DNA of 64,000 bases, taken from contig NZ_WHZU01000010.1 in assembly GCF_010667655.1 (NCBI RefSeq), positions 45,219 through 109,218 of the forward strand, in the 5' to 3' direction. Every line of letters begins with the position of its first letter. Within the stretch, counting starts at the first letter, position 1. Positions 26,636 to 35,850 of this stretch are shown here, one piece after another. A program made the position numbers and the translations under genes. The stretch comes from Bifidobacterium saimiriisciurei (GTDB lineage: Bacteria > Actinomycetota > Actinomycetes > Actinomycetales > Bifidobacteriaceae). The notes beneath the pieces are model-generated. The model ran no database searches. It was not told the origin of the DNA and saw nothing but the letters and a program-made list of their open reading frames with translations.

Positions 26636-28402
26636 CTACGCGAACCAGAATCCCTTGAAATCGTACTTGAACACGCGGTAGATGAACGCGCTGTTGATCT
26701 TCATCGTGTAGTCGCGCAGCAGCGTGCCGTCGGCGTTGTACACGCCCCATGTGCCCTTGATGCCCGACTCGGTGACGATCGTGCCGTCCGAATACTCCTC
26801 GGCGCTGCTGATGTAGCCCGAATACGGCACCGCGAACCGCTTGACCAGCTTGTACGTGCCCGCCTTCTCGTCGACGAGGTACTTCTGGAAGTACGATTTG
26901 TTGCTCGTGTCCTGAGACGCCAGCTCCGTCACCATGCCGGGGATCTGCGACCAGTCGTAGTCGGTCGTCGAGCTCACGCCGCCGTTGTTGTTGAACATGT
27001 AGATGTAGTACTGTCCGTCGGGCAGCGAATCGTCCTTCACATACGTCACCGTGTGCTGGCCGCCCGAACTGGGGAAGTCGCCGATCTTGGTGAGGTTGTA
27101 CTTCGCGTAGTCGGTGCCCTGCCAGAACGTCTCCTCGCCGATGATGTACTTGAGCGTCGGCTTGGAGCTCACGTCGTCGATCTTGATGACCGACGACGTC
27201 TCGCGCGAACTGACGATGATGCTGTCGTCGTCGCTCACGTACTGGATGGTGTTGAGATGGATCCAATCCCATGAGTCGGAGCCGCTGTCGGTCGAGGTGG
27301 CCTTGGCGTCGGCGTCATGTTTGGTGCCGGCCTTGTACGACGCCATGAGCGTGCCCATGTCGACGGCCAGCGTGGTCTTGCCGGTGGCGAGGTTCACGCG
27401 CACGACCTTGTCCTGCACGGAATTGCCCTTCATGTCGGTGGCGAGCACGAGCAGGTTGCCGTCGTCGTCGAACACGTAGTCGTGGTGAAGGATGTACCGG
27501 CTGCCGAGGTTGTAGAACTTCTCGATGCGTCCGAGCCTGTTCATCGCCACGATGTCGTGTGTGGACGCGCTGTAGTACATGAGCCCGTCCTTGAAGACGA
27601 GTCTCTGCGCACGATAGTAGAGGATGGGGATCTCGCCGCGCAGCACGCCGTAGTCGTCGTACAGGTAGATGAGGTCCTGTTCGTTGCTGTCGTTGCCGAG
27701 CACCGCGTACAGACCGTTGCCCATCGTGCCGGCGTATTCGGTCTGCGTTCCCGTTTCGGTGACGGAATGGTCGAGCTGGACCTGCTCGCCGCCGATGGTG
27801 GCCGGCGCCTTGCGGTGGATGGTGCGTGTGGTGCTGCTGCCGTCCCGCTTGGTCATCGTGATGGTGACGGTGTTGTCCTCGCCGGGAATCAGGCCGAGCA
27901 CCTGGAACTCATGCACGGTGGCGTAGCTGTCGCCGCCCGACGGCGTGGCGGAGAAGTCGGGGTAGTCGGTCTTCGGAGCGCTCACCGTATAGGAGACCTT
28001 GACGATGTCGTCGGTCTTGAAATACACGTACAGCGACGTGGTGTTGGTGCCGTACGGATTGTTCTCCACCAGCATGTGGTCGGCCGTCCATGTGCCGGAC
28101 GATTTCTTTTCGTCGAGTTTGGTCTGCGCCGCCGTCTGATATTCCTCGGTGTATATCTTCTCGATGTCGGCGCCGGCACTGGTTGTCGCGGCCGCCCGCT
28201 GCGAGGAGAACGCGACGATACCGACCGTCGCGGCCATGGCGACGGCGACGACGGCGCTGCACACGGTCTGCATGGTGCGGCGGGTGCGGACGCTGGCACG
28301 GCTGGTGGTTGATGACGGTTGCGAATCCCGGGTCGAGGTCTGTCGGGATGGTTGGGATTGCCGGGGCAGACGCGATCTGATGGCTTGCGCGATGGACTGC
28401 AT
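26636..28402 (-). CDS. Arylsulfotransferase (AssT)-like exported protein
   Basis: This 588-residue protein begins with a basic, Ser/Arg-rich cytosolic stretch and one membrane segment (about residues 44-68), so the rest should face outward. The body is a beta-propeller-like sequence with AssT features: ILHHDYVFDDDGNLLVLATD, and DWIHLNTIQYVSDDDSIIVSSRETSSVIKID-type strands. Bacterial AssT moves sulfate between phenolic compounds without PAPS, through a catalytic His. The ATG at 28402 is chosen because AAAGG precedes it and the upstream frame is repeat-like. The gene stands alone, so the substrate is unknown; a related sugar-binding propeller is an alternative. Confidence 0.72.
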   Translation of the reverse strand: MQSIAQAIRSRLPRQSQPSRQTSTRDSQPSSTTSRASVRTRRTMQTVCSAVVAVAMAATVGIVAFSSQRAAATTSAGADIEKIYTEEYQTAAQTKLDEKKSSGTWTADHMLVENNPYGTNTTSLYVYFKTDDIVKVSYTVSAPKTDYPDFSATPSGGDSYATVHEFQVLGLIPGEDNTVTITMTKRDGSSTTRTIHRKAPATIGGEQVQLDHSVTETGTQTEYAGTMGNGLYAVLGNDSNEQDLIYLYDDYGVLRGEIPILYYRAQRLVFKDGLMYYSASTHDIVAMNRLGRIEKFYNLGSRYILHHDYVFDDDGNLLVLATDMKGNSVQDKVVRVNLATGKTTLAVDMGTLMASYKAGTKHDADAKATSTDSGSDSWDWIHLNTIQYVSDDDSIIVSSRETSSVIKIDDVSSKPTLKYIIGEETFWQGTDYAKYNLTKIGDFPSSGGQHTVTYVKDDSLPDGQYYIYMFNNNGGVSSTTDYDWSQIPGMVTELASQDTSNKSYFQKYLVDEKAGTYKLVKRFAVPYSGYISSAEEYSDGTIVTESGIKGTWGVYNADGTLLRDYTMKINSAFIYRVFKYDFKGFWFA

Positions 28403-28793
28403 GATGGGCCTTTCGACGAAAACGATTGCGCGCATGCCAAGTCGGGTAATCGTGCCGAACGACCGGGGAGCGACCATGACAGACGGTCCTGCCGAACGAT
28501 CATGCTGGGCGACGGCCTTCGTACGACCATGCCGGATGAGTCCTACCAGACGGTTGCATGTGCGGAATGTCTTCAATCTACGGGTGTCGTCTCCATCGAA
28601 TCTGGAGCGAACCTGAAAGCCGCGTGCGAACTCCCGCAATCATCCCTGAGGATGATATTCGCTGTTTTGCGCGTTGATTGTTCGCCGTCGACCGTCGCCT
28701 TGCCGGTTCCCTGGGCTCGGGCCGCCGTTACTCAAGGATTCCGTTGCCTGTCCGAATAATCTTCCGCAATCCATGGCGTTGCATCGCATCATG
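28403..28793. other. Non-coding stretch upstream of the AssT-like gene
   Basis: About 390 bp with no credible gene on either strand. It should contain the AssT-like gene promoter, which I cannot place. The hairpin array begins at its right edge. Confidence 0.5.
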
Positions 28794-29071
28794 ATGGATT
28801 ACGCCGCATTTCGCCTTTATCGCACCGTGGTCCATCAAAAACGGGATGATTCCAATGGATTGCGTCGCATTTCGCCCAAATTGTGACGCAATCCATCACG
28901 CTTGTATTTGCTGATCCATTAAAACCGCATGATTCCAACGATCCCAAAATCATGACAGCCGAATCTTGATGGACTACGTTGCAAATCGACGGTTTCGTGA
29001 CGCAATCCATCAAAACCACCGTGATTTTCATGGATTGCGTCGCAAAATCACCGATTTGCAACGCAATCCAA
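28794..29071. repeat. Array of four 42-nt hairpin units (ATGGA...TCCAT)
   Basis: Four units, each 42 nt, at 28794-28835, 28855-28896, 28969-29010 and 29030-29071. Each starts ATGGA and ends TCCAT (last one TCCAA), with 14-17-bp imperfect arms. Units 1-2 and 3-4 have a 61-nt period and 19-nt spacers; 72 nt with a decayed arm separates units 2 and 3. Arms vary together (for example ATTGCGTCGCA with TGNGACGCAAT). The same unit occurs at 48117-48158 and 63835-63998. A minus-strand frame runs through it but has no ribosome site and is not called. Confidence 0.75.
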
Positions 29072-29253
29072 CACAATCAGCATGATTCTCGTGGATTGTG
29101 CCGAAGAATCCGCGAGAATGCGATGCTGCATATTGCGGACATCGCCGCTACCTGCGCGGTGTTGATATTGAACGATTCGTGGGGTTTTGGATGGGCTGGG
29201 GAGTGAAACCTTGGGAAGTCTGCATGTACCGATGCCGTCGGCGAGCATGAAAA

Positions 29254-29284
29254 AGGCCCTGCTGCCTTTTGGGCTGCAGGGCCT
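29254..29284 (-). terminator. Intrinsic terminator of the alpha-glucoside operon
   Basis: aggccctgc (29254-29262) pairs with gcagggcct (29276-29284); on the minus strand a TTTTTC run follows. A second 11-bp hairpin (29326-29354) lies just before it, right after the permease stop. Confidence 0.8.
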
Positions 29285-29364
29285 GGGGGAGGGATGGACG
29301 GAAACGGTAAGGATTATGGTTGGGATTGCCGCCCCGACCTTGCCGGGGCGGCAACGGGTTGGTG

Positions 29365-30633
29365 TTACTTGACTCGCTTGATGCCGAGGACGGCGATCGC
29401 GGCGATCGCGGCCATGGCGATGGCGGTCGGGAACACGATGTTGTAGGAGCCGGTGGCGGCGACGATGCTGGAGGTGATCGCCACACCGATGGCCTGGCCG
29501 GCGCAGGTGGCGATGTTCATGAAGCCGAGGTCCTTGCCGGCGGTCTCCTTGTTCGGCAGCACGTCGACGTTCAGGGCCTGATCGACGGAGAGGTACATGC
29601 CGTAACCGAAGGAGGCGATGCCGCCGAAGAGGAACATACCCATCTGGGTCGGGAAGATCCACGGCATGGCCAGACCGATGGCGAACACGGCGCAGGCGAC
29701 AGCGATCGGGGCCTTGCGGCGGTGGAGGGCGTCGGCGATCGGGCCGGAGATCAGGGAGGCGACCATCGAGGCGACCATGGTGAGCACGGAGATCACGGAC
29801 ATGGAGACGGCGGCCTGCTTGGTGCTCTCACCGATGTGGTCGGTCAGGATGTACAGCTGGTAGCTGAAGATCATCTGATAGGCGACGATGAGGCAGGTAC
29901 GGCAGATAAACGCACGGTAGAAGTCGCCGCAATCCTTCAGCGGCGGGGTGAGGGACTCGACGATGACCTTCCACATCGGCTTGGAGGTGTCCTTCACCAT
30001 GTCCTTGGAGGACGGCTCCTTCGGGGTGATGACCACGGCGAGCACACCGGCGGCGAGGGCGCACAGACCAGTGCAGATGAAGCCGACCTCGACGTTCTCG
30101 ATGAAGCGGGAGCCGATGAGGGTGCCAATGCCCTGGCCGATCACGCCGCCGCCACCGATGGCAGCGGAGACGGTGGCGCGGTTGGATTCCTCAACACGGT
30201 CGGAGATCAACGCGTAGATAGGAGCCTGCACCATGTTCAGGCCGATAAGGGCGATGACGTAGAAGATGCCGATGAGCACGGCGGTGGACGGACGGCTCAG
30301 CGACCAGAAGCAGATGCCGTAGATGAATGCACCGGTGAAGATCCACGGGGTGCGCTTGCCCCAACGGCTGGCGGTGCGATCGGAGAGCGCGCCGATGAAC
30401 AGCGCGATGAAGATCGAGGCGATCGAACCGGCCGAGTTGATGGCGCCGAGGGCCGCGGTCGATTCGGTGGCGCCCATGCCGAGGTCCGCACGCAGACGCT
30501 GCGGGACCAGCACCGACATGGTGCCGAAGAACGCGACGCCGGACAGCACGGCGAAGGCCATGAAGCCGCCGACATAGCGCCACTTCTCCGACTTGGTGTT
30601 TGCGGGAGTCGGATTCACTGTTGCAGTGGTCAT
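29365..30633 (-). CDS. MFS sugar permease, probably for alpha-glucosides
   Basis: This 422-residue MFS protein has 12 predicted helices. The loop-2 motif reads GALSDRTASRWGKRTPW, with the RWGKRTPW form typical of the GPH/sucrose-type disaccharide carriers. ATG 30633 has AGGAG and AAAGGA close upstream; an in-frame ATG at 30672 lacks a site. It is downstream of and co-directional with the alpha-glucosidase gene (201 bp gap), and both lie divergent to a LacI regulator. The inferred job is import of maltose-, sucrose- or isomaltose-type sugars. Confidence 0.8.
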   Translation of the reverse strand: MTTATVNPTPANTKSEKWRYVGGFMAFAVLSGVAFFGTMSVLVPQRLRADLGMGATESTAALGAINSAGSIASIFIALFIGALSDRTASRWGKRTPWIFTGAFIYGICFWSLSRPSTAVLIGIFYVIALIGLNMVQAPIYALISDRVEESNRATVSAAIGGGGVIGQGIGTLIGSRFIENVEVGFICTGLCALAAGVLAVVITPKEPSSKDMVKDTSKPMWKVIVESLTPPLKDCGDFYRAFICRTCLIVAYQMIFSYQLYILTDHIGESTKQAAVSMSVISVLTMVASMVASLISGPIADALHRRKAPIAVACAVFAIGLAMPWIFPTQMGMFLFGGIASFGYGMYLSVDQALNVDVLPNKETAGKDLGFMNIATCAGQAIGVAITSSIVAATGSYNIVFPTAIAMAAIAAIAVLGIKRVK

Positions 30634-30834
30634 TTTCCTTTTCTCCTCTTCCTTGAGTTGCTGGTTATTCATGTGAAGTTTTGGGATGGACGGTCGGTCA
30701 GGGCGTGTAATGCGCGACACACTCAAGGCCGTTCGGCCCCGCGCCCGGTCAAGCCGGGCGCTAGCCTACGGTCTCGCATCACACGCCCTTCCCTTCCTTC
30801 CGCATATCGTCAAAAGGAACGAATGGGTAGCGCG

Positions 30835-32592
30835 TTAGAGCTGAATCCACGCGGAGGTGTCCTGGGGGAGCTTGCCGTCCTCGGTCAGCGGACCGGAGGT
30901 GAGCAGCAGCTCGCCGGCGGGCAGGTCGACCGGATCTGCGCCGAAGTTGGTGATCGAGGCCCAGCCGTTGGCTCGCTTGTAGGCGATGGTGCCTCCGGTG
31001 AAGCCGTTGGCGCCGTCGGGCTTGCCGCTGGAGCGGTCCTCGGGCAGCCATTCGATGCTCAGGTCGGTGGTCTGCAGCTTGTGGCGCAGCTCCAGGACCT
31101 TGCGGTAGAGGTTGAGCATGGAGTCCGGGTCGGCGTCCTCCACATCGGCGGCGAAGTCCTTGTACCATGCCGGCTGCGGCAGGTGCGGTTCCTCGGCGGC
31201 GTCGGCGGGGGAGAAGCCGAAGGAGCCTCCGGTGCCGAACTCGTCGTCGGGGTTCTCCAGCTTCGGGGCGTCGGCGGCAGTCCACGGCAGCGGCACGCGG
31301 CAGCCGTCGCGGCCCTTGGTGCTGGCGGCCTGCGAGGTGCGGTGGCCGGACGGATCCTCGACGCGGTCCCACGGGATGTCCGCGACTTCGAACAGGCCGA
31401 GTTCCTCGCCCTGGTACACGTAGGCGGAACCGGGCAGGGCCATCTCCATGAGGATGGCGGCGCGAGCGCGCTTGGTGCCGAGCTCCTTGTCGAGCGGGTA
31501 GGTGGTGCCGTCGCGCAGCACCCAGTCCTTGGCGAGCTGGTGGTATTCGCTGGTCGGCACCTGCGGCAGGCCGTAGCGGGTGGTGTGGCGCACCACGTCG
31601 TGGTTGCTCATCACCCAGGTGGCGGAGGAGCCGGAGCGGTCGGCGCTTTCGATGCCCTCCTCGATGGCCTGGTGCATGGCGTCGCGAATCCAGTCCTTCT
31701 TGGCGAATTCGAAGTTGAAGATCTGTCCCAGATCGTCGGGGCTGGCGTACAGGTACTGGCGGTTGGGCTGCACCCAGGCCTCGGCCACGGCGAAGGCCGG
31801 CGGGTCGTACTCGTTGAAGACCTTGCGCCACTCGTGGTAGATCTCATGCACTTCGTCGCGGTCGATGACCGGATGGGAGCCGTCGTCGGGCTGGTCGGAG
31901 GTGCACCACACGACGTAGTTGTCGAGGTCGTCGCGGTCGAGGTCCTTGGCGAGGCCGTGGGCCACGTCCACGCGGAAGCCGTCGGCGCCGTGGTCGAGCC
32001 AGAAGCGCAGGGTGGTGAGGAAGTCCTCGCGCACCTCGGGGTTGTTCCAGTTCCAGTCGGGCTGTTCCTTGGTGAACATGTGCAGGTACCACTGGCCGTC
32101 GGGCACGCGCGTCCAGGCGGGGCCGCCGAAATGGTTCTCCCAGTTGCTCGGCGGGATGTCGCCGTTGGGGCCCTTGCCGTCGCGGAAGATGTAGCGGTCG
32201 CGCTCCGGGGAGCCGGGGGCCGCGGCGAGGGCCTCCTTGAACCAGGGGTGCAGGTTGGAGGAGTGGTTCGGGACGATGTCGACGACGACCTTGATGTTGC
32301 GCTCGTGGGCGGCCTTGGCGAGTTCGTCGAAGTCATCCATGGTGCCGAGCTTGGGGTCGACGTTGCGGTAGTCGTCAACGTCGTAGCCGCCGTCGGCGAG
32401 CTGGGAGGGGTAGAAGGGGCTGAGCCAGATGGCGTCGACGCCGAGCTTGGCGAGGTAGTCGATCTTCTCGGTCACGCCGGCGATCTGTCCGAGGCCGGAG
32501 CCCTTCGAATCCTTGAACGAGCGGGGGTAGACCTGATAGACGACGGCCTGCTTCCACCACAGAGCCGGGTCGCTGCTTGCGTTCTGTGCCAT
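30835..32592 (-). CDS. GH13 alpha-glucosidase (AglB/oligo-1,6-glucosidase type)
   Basis: This 585-residue cytosolic glycoside hydrolase family 13 enzyme cleaves alpha-glucosides. The catalytic triad is visible: nucleophile Asp209 in GFRVDVAHG, acid/base Glu271 in AVAEAWV, and Asp332 in MSNHDVVRH. DIVPNHSS (about 105-112) is the first conserved region. Length and N-terminus (WWKQAVVYQVYPRSF) match bifidobacterial AglA/AglB alpha-glucosidases. Whether it prefers alpha-1,4 or alpha-1,6 bonds cannot be fixed by eye. The upstream region holds several LacI-type operator half-sites. Confidence 0.93.
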   Translation of the reverse strand: MAQNASSDPALWWKQAVVYQVYPRSFKDSKGSGLGQIAGVTEKIDYLAKLGVDAIWLSPFYPSQLADGGYDVDDYRNVDPKLGTMDDFDELAKAAHERNIKVVVDIVPNHSSNLHPWFKEALAAAPGSPERDRYIFRDGKGPNGDIPPSNWENHFGGPAWTRVPDGQWYLHMFTKEQPDWNWNNPEVREDFLTTLRFWLDHGADGFRVDVAHGLAKDLDRDDLDNYVVWCTSDQPDDGSHPVIDRDEVHEIYHEWRKVFNEYDPPAFAVAEAWVQPNRQYLYASPDDLGQIFNFEFAKKDWIRDAMHQAIEEGIESADRSGSSATWVMSNHDVVRHTTRYGLPQVPTSEYHQLAKDWVLRDGTTYPLDKELGTKRARAAILMEMALPGSAYVYQGEELGLFEVADIPWDRVEDPSGHRTSQAASTKGRDGCRVPLPWTAADAPKLENPDDEFGTGGSFGFSPADAAEEPHLPQPAWYKDFAADVEDADPDSMLNLYRKVLELRHKLQTTDLSIEWLPEDRSSGKPDGANGFTGGTIAYKRANGWASITNFGADPVDLPAGELLLTSGPLTEDGKLPQDTSAWIQL

Positions 32593-32959
32593 AACTCCTC
32601 CTTGAATCGGTTTTGAACGTTCTAGTCAAAACGTTTGTATCAGCGTGTTCAGTTTTTTATAAAAGCGTTTGCATTAACGGAAACGATAATCAAAGGTTCG
32701 AAAATGTTAAGTTTTGCCTACGTTTTCGTTGTCTCCTTTGACTGTTGAATCTTAGGCGATTGTTTGGGTGCCGTTCCCGGTTGGTGTTGCGTTGGTATTG
32801 ATAATAGCGTTTGCATAAAATTTATCAAAACGTTATCGGCGTGTCGCGGTAATGTGAGCGTTAAAACGTTGATATTGCAACGATGGTCAAATGTGCAAGC
32901 GTTTTTATGTATAATGGCCATTACCTGAGTAAGCAGCCATACGTCGGCAAAGGAGGCGA
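32593..32959. promoter_or_regulatory. Divergent control region with multiple LacI-type operators
   Basis: This 367-bp AT-rich gap carries at least six LacI-like cores: tcaaaacgtttgta (about 32626-32639), aaagcgtttgcatt (about 32662-32675), tagcgtttgcata (about 32805-32817), tcaaaacgttatc (about 32825-32837), ttaaaacgttgat (about 32861-32873) and gcaagcgttttta (about 32896-32908). A perfect TATAAT at 32910-32915 is the likely lacI -10; the last operator overlaps its spacer, suggesting autoregulation. Confidence 0.72.
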
Positions 32960-34006
32960 ATGATGGCAAGAACCACGATTTCCAATGTGGCCGAGGAGGC
33001 CGGAGTCTCCGTGTCCACCGTTTCCAGGGCCCTGCGGGGGCTCGACAAGGTCAATCCCGACACCCGCAAGCGCGTCGAGGCGGCGGCCGAACGACTCAAC
33101 TTCTCGTTTTCGAAGAGCGCGTCGTCACTGGCGAGCGGCAAGACCATGAAGGTCGCCGTGCTGCTGCCCAACGAGATCAGCAGCTGGTTCAACTCCCATG
33201 CGTTCGAAGGCATCTACGAGGTGCTGTCCAAGCAGGGGTATGACGTCATCCCCAATGTGATGTGGGAGCAGCGCGACCTCGACAGGTTCTTCAAGGCGCT
33301 GCCGAACAACCAGAACGTCGATGCCGTCATCGTCGTCTCGTTCGACCTCGATGACGACAAGAAGCGCATCCTCTCCGAGCTCACCGTGCCGGTCATCGGC
33401 CTCAACAACCCGTCCGACGAGGGCTTCGACGCTTCGGCGAGGATCGACGACTTCGCCGCCATGCGCAGCGCCGTCCGTCTGCTGCATTCGCTCGGACACC
33501 GCAATCTGGCCTACATCGAACAGCCGGTCACGTCGCCGTTCACCTGCAGTGCGGAGGCTCGCGTCAACGGGTTCCGCGCCGCCGTGCGTGAGGTCGGCTA
33601 TCGCGACGAGGACGTGCTCGTCATTCCGTCGGTGAAGCGGTCCGGCGTGCCGGGCGGTCAGGAGGAGTATTCCGGCATCGCCGCCCAGCTGCTCAGCGCC
33701 CCCGTGCGTCCGACCGGCATCTGCGTGGAGCACGACGGCTGCGCGGCCGCGCTGGTCAAGGAGTTGCGGCGACTTGGCTGGGACATCCCCGGCGAGGTCT
33801 CCGTCATCGGATTCGACGACAGCGACATCGCCGACATCACCGGGCTCACCACCATTCATCAGGACCCCGTGGAGACCGGTCGGCAGGCCGCCATGCGCGC
33901 GCTGTCCCTCATGCGCGGCGAATGCCCCGAAACGCCGTACGGCGTCATGCCCACATCGATGGTCCTGCGCGACACCACCGGCCCCGCCGCCGAATCCGAA
34001 GCCTAG
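32960..34006 (+). CDS. LacI-family transcriptional regulator
   Basis: This 348-residue LacI/GalR repressor has an N-terminal helix-turn-helix ([20 protein letters not shown]) with hinge, and a periplasmic-binding-like sugar domain ending in [15 protein letters not shown]. It is transcribed away from the alpha-glucosidase/permease operon, with multiple LacI-type sites between them. It should repress that operon until an alpha-glucoside binds. AGGAGG precedes two adjacent ATG codons (32960, 32963); either may be used. Confidence 0.92.
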   Translation: MMARTTISNVAEEAGVSVSTVSRALRGLDKVNPDTRKRVEAAAERLNFSFSKSASSLASGKTMKVAVLLPNEISSWFNSHAFEGIYEVLSKQGYDVIPNVMWEQRDLDRFFKALPNNQNVDAVIVVSFDLDDDKKRILSELTVPVIGLNNPSDEGFDASARIDDFAAMRSAVRLLHSLGHRNLAYIEQPVTSPFTCSAEARVNGFRAAVREVGYRDEDVLVIPSVKRSGVPGGQEEYSGIAAQLLSAPVRPTGICVEHDGCAAALVKELRRLGWDIPGEVSVIGFDDSDIADITGLTTIHQDPVETGRQAAMRALSLMRGECPETPYGVMPTSMVLRDTTGPAAESEA

Positions 34007-34104
34007 ACGCCGCGGCAGGGGCGCCGGGAAGAAACGTCCTCTCGGTGAAAATCGCGAGACCGAGGTATGCTTACCTGTTCCATTACACAGGTGAAAGGGC
34101 GAAC

Positions 34105-34812
34105 ATGGCATCGCATAACGACAACGAGACCTTTGACTCCTCGGCCTCGCGCATGATCTGGATCGACTGCGAGATGACGGGGCTTGACATCTTCCACGAC
34201 GAACTGTGCGAGGTCTCCGTCGTGCCCACCGACTTCGACCTCAACGTGCTCGACGAAGGCATCGACCTCGTCATCAAGCCGTCCGACGCCGCCGTCGCGC
34301 ACATGAACGACTTCGTGCGCAACATGCACACCTCCTCCGGCCTCATCGACGAGTGGAACGCCAACGGCCTGCCACTCGACGAGGCCCAGCGCAAGGTCGT
34401 CGAATACGTGAAGCAGTGGCTGCCCGCCAAGGGCAAGGCCCACCTCGCCGGCAACTCCGTCGGCAGCGACAAGAAGTTCCTCGACCGTTACATGCCCGAC
34501 CTCATGAGCCTGCTGCACTACCGCGTCATCGACGTGAGCACCCTCAAGGAGCTTTCGCGCCGCTGGTACCCGAACGTGTACCTCAACAAGCCGGCCAAGC
34601 ACGGCGGCCACCGCGCGCTCGCCGACATCATCGAATCGCTCGACGAACTGCGCTACTACCGCAAGGCGTTCTTCACGCCCGCCCCCGGCCCGGACGCCGA
34701 CGAGGCCAAGGCCATCGCCGCCGACATCGAAGCCACCAGCCTCCTGCGCAGGTACGAGGAGAGCGGCAACCCGGTGGAGGATGTCAATACTCCTGAGAAG
34801 GCCGATTACTAA
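34105..34812 (+). CDS. orn: Oligoribonuclease
   Basis: This 235-residue DEDDh exonuclease degrades 2-5-nt RNA fragments to mononucleotides. Catalytic residues: Asp21 and Glu23 in [10 protein letters not shown], and the GHRALADI motif with the catalytic His and Asp near the C-terminus. The start at 34105 has AAAGGG; upstream frame overlaps lacI. A tail of about 50 residues beyond the core is seen in actinobacteria. The last codons and stop (34790-34814) are exactly repeated at 34905-34929. Confidence 0.94.
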   Translation: MASHNDNETFDSSASRMIWIDCEMTGLDIFHDELCEVSVVPTDFDLNVLDEGIDLVIKPSDAAVAHMNDFVRNMHTSSGLIDEWNANGLPLDEAQRKVVEYVKQWLPAKGKAHLAGNSVGSDKKFLDRYMPDLMSLLHYRVIDVSTLKELSRRWYPNVYLNKPAKHGGHRALADIIESLDELRYYRKAFFTPAPGPDADEAKAIAADIEATSLLRRYEESGNPVEDVNTPEKADY

Positions 34813-34929
34813 ATCGTCCTTCTCTCGGAGTATTCGTGCGCGACCTTGGCGGTCGCTCCCCTCGCCTACGGAGAGTCCACCGGACTCTCCGCTTGACGGC
34901 TCGGCTCCTGAGAAGGCCGATTACTAAAT
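34790..34929. repeat. 25-bp direct repeat flanking a 90-bp insert at the orn stop
   Basis: Bases 34790-34814, encoding the orn C-terminal end and TAA, are identical to 34905-34929 (offset 115 bp). The 90-bp interior contains a perfect hairpin GGAGAGTCC-acc-GGACTCTCC (34870-34890). It looks like a small insertion or slippage event that duplicated the gene end and left the gene intact. Confidence 0.8.
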
Positions 34930-35204
34930 AGGGCCTTTATATATGCAATGGCCGTCGCGGTCGATGATGACTGCGGCGGCCGTTTTGTATCGGGCGGCGG
35001 TCGGATGTGTTACGAATGGACTACGAACTAGACCATGGTTCACTCCCGTTTTACATGGCGGCAAACAAAAGAGACTTTTCCCTCGCTGTAATAATGACCA
35101 ACGCAGGGAGGAAGCGAACAAGCCGAAACGGCTGATATTCCAACGCTTCCCACTGATTTTCCCTGTAGGGGTTTTCATTTGTGTTGCTAGTGAAGGGAGC
35201 TCGT
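34930..35204. promoter_or_regulatory. Upstream region of the ABC transporter operon
   Basis: It starts with a hairpin (about 34949-34984; arms ggccgtcgcggtc and gactgcggcggcc, then ttttgt) that is the probable orn terminator. It then carries a GAAC-N9-GTTC inverted pair at 35025-35041. The pair is a loose relative of the prd operator-like site. No gene is seen here. Confidence 0.45.
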
Positions 35205-35849
35205 ATGGAGCCGCTTCTCGTAGTGCTTTCCGGACTTCCGATGACACTGCTCATCACCGTCGCGGCCTTTGCGATCGGCGCGGTGCTCGGAATTCCCATG
35301 GCGCTGGGACTGCGGACCGGAATAGCACCGGTCCGATGGATAGTCCGTCTCGCCGTCGACCTGCTGCGCGGCATACCCATGATCGTCTGGCTGTTCCTGC
35401 TGAAATTCGGACTGTCGACGCCCGCGTTCCGCATCACCGCGCTCGAAGCCGCGATCTTCGGACTCGGCCTCATCTCGGCCGGCTATCTCGCCGACATCTA
35501 CCGCGGCGGACTGCAGGCCGTTCCCAAAGGCCAGTACGAAGCCGCGGCCGCGCTCGGCATCCCCGGCGTCGTATCGTTCTTCGGTGTCATCGTGCCGCAG
35601 GCCGCGCGCATCGTCAGCCCATCCATTGCCACATACGCGATCGGTCTGCTGAAGAACTCATCCATCGCATCCACCATCGCCGTGGCCGAAATGGTCTTCA
35701 TGGCGCAGGGATACGCCAAACAGAACATCAACTCCGTGGCCGGCGTCATGCCATACGCCATCGCCGGACTGCTGTACATCCTGCTCAGCATCCCCATCGC
35801 CATGCTCTCGCGCAAACTCGACGCCAACCTCCGCAAGGCGGTGATCTGA
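35205..35849 (+). CDS. Polar amino-acid ABC transporter permease 1
   Basis: This 214-residue HisM/GlnP-type permease has an N-terminal membrane helix, then the EAA loop (YEAAAALGIPG ... IVPQAARIV) that docks to the ATPase. I chose ATG 35205, with AAGGGAG just upstream, over the in-frame GTG at 35181. It is the first gene of a four-gene operon (two permeases, binding lipoprotein, ATPase). The location just before the D-proline reductase cluster suggests proline, hydroxyproline or a related amino acid as substrate, but specificity is inferred only from position. Confidence 0.88.
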   Translation: MEPLLVVLSGLPMTLLITVAAFAIGAVLGIPMALGLRTGIAPVRWIVRLAVDLLRGIPMIVWLFLLKFGLSTPAFRITALEAAIFGLGLISAGYLADIYRGGLQAVPKGQYEAAAALGIPGVVSFFGVIVPQAARIVSPSIATYAIGLLKNSSIASTIAVAEMVFMAQGYAKQNINSVAGVMPYAIAGLLYILLSIPIAMLSRKLDANLRKAVI

Positions 35850-35850
35850 C

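Noticed and set aside
28794..29071. CRISPR array
   Set aside because: The regular spacing is suggestive, but the repeated units are imperfect hairpins with changing arms, the spacers are similar to each other, and no cas genes are present.
28789..29076. Minus-strand 95-codon gene through the hairpin array
   Set aside because: Repeat-derived frame without a ribosome site; the conserved feature is the hairpin, not the protein.
29320..32616. Plus-strand open frame of 1098 codons
   Set aside because: Antisense to the MFS and GH13 genes; no domain character or ribosome site.
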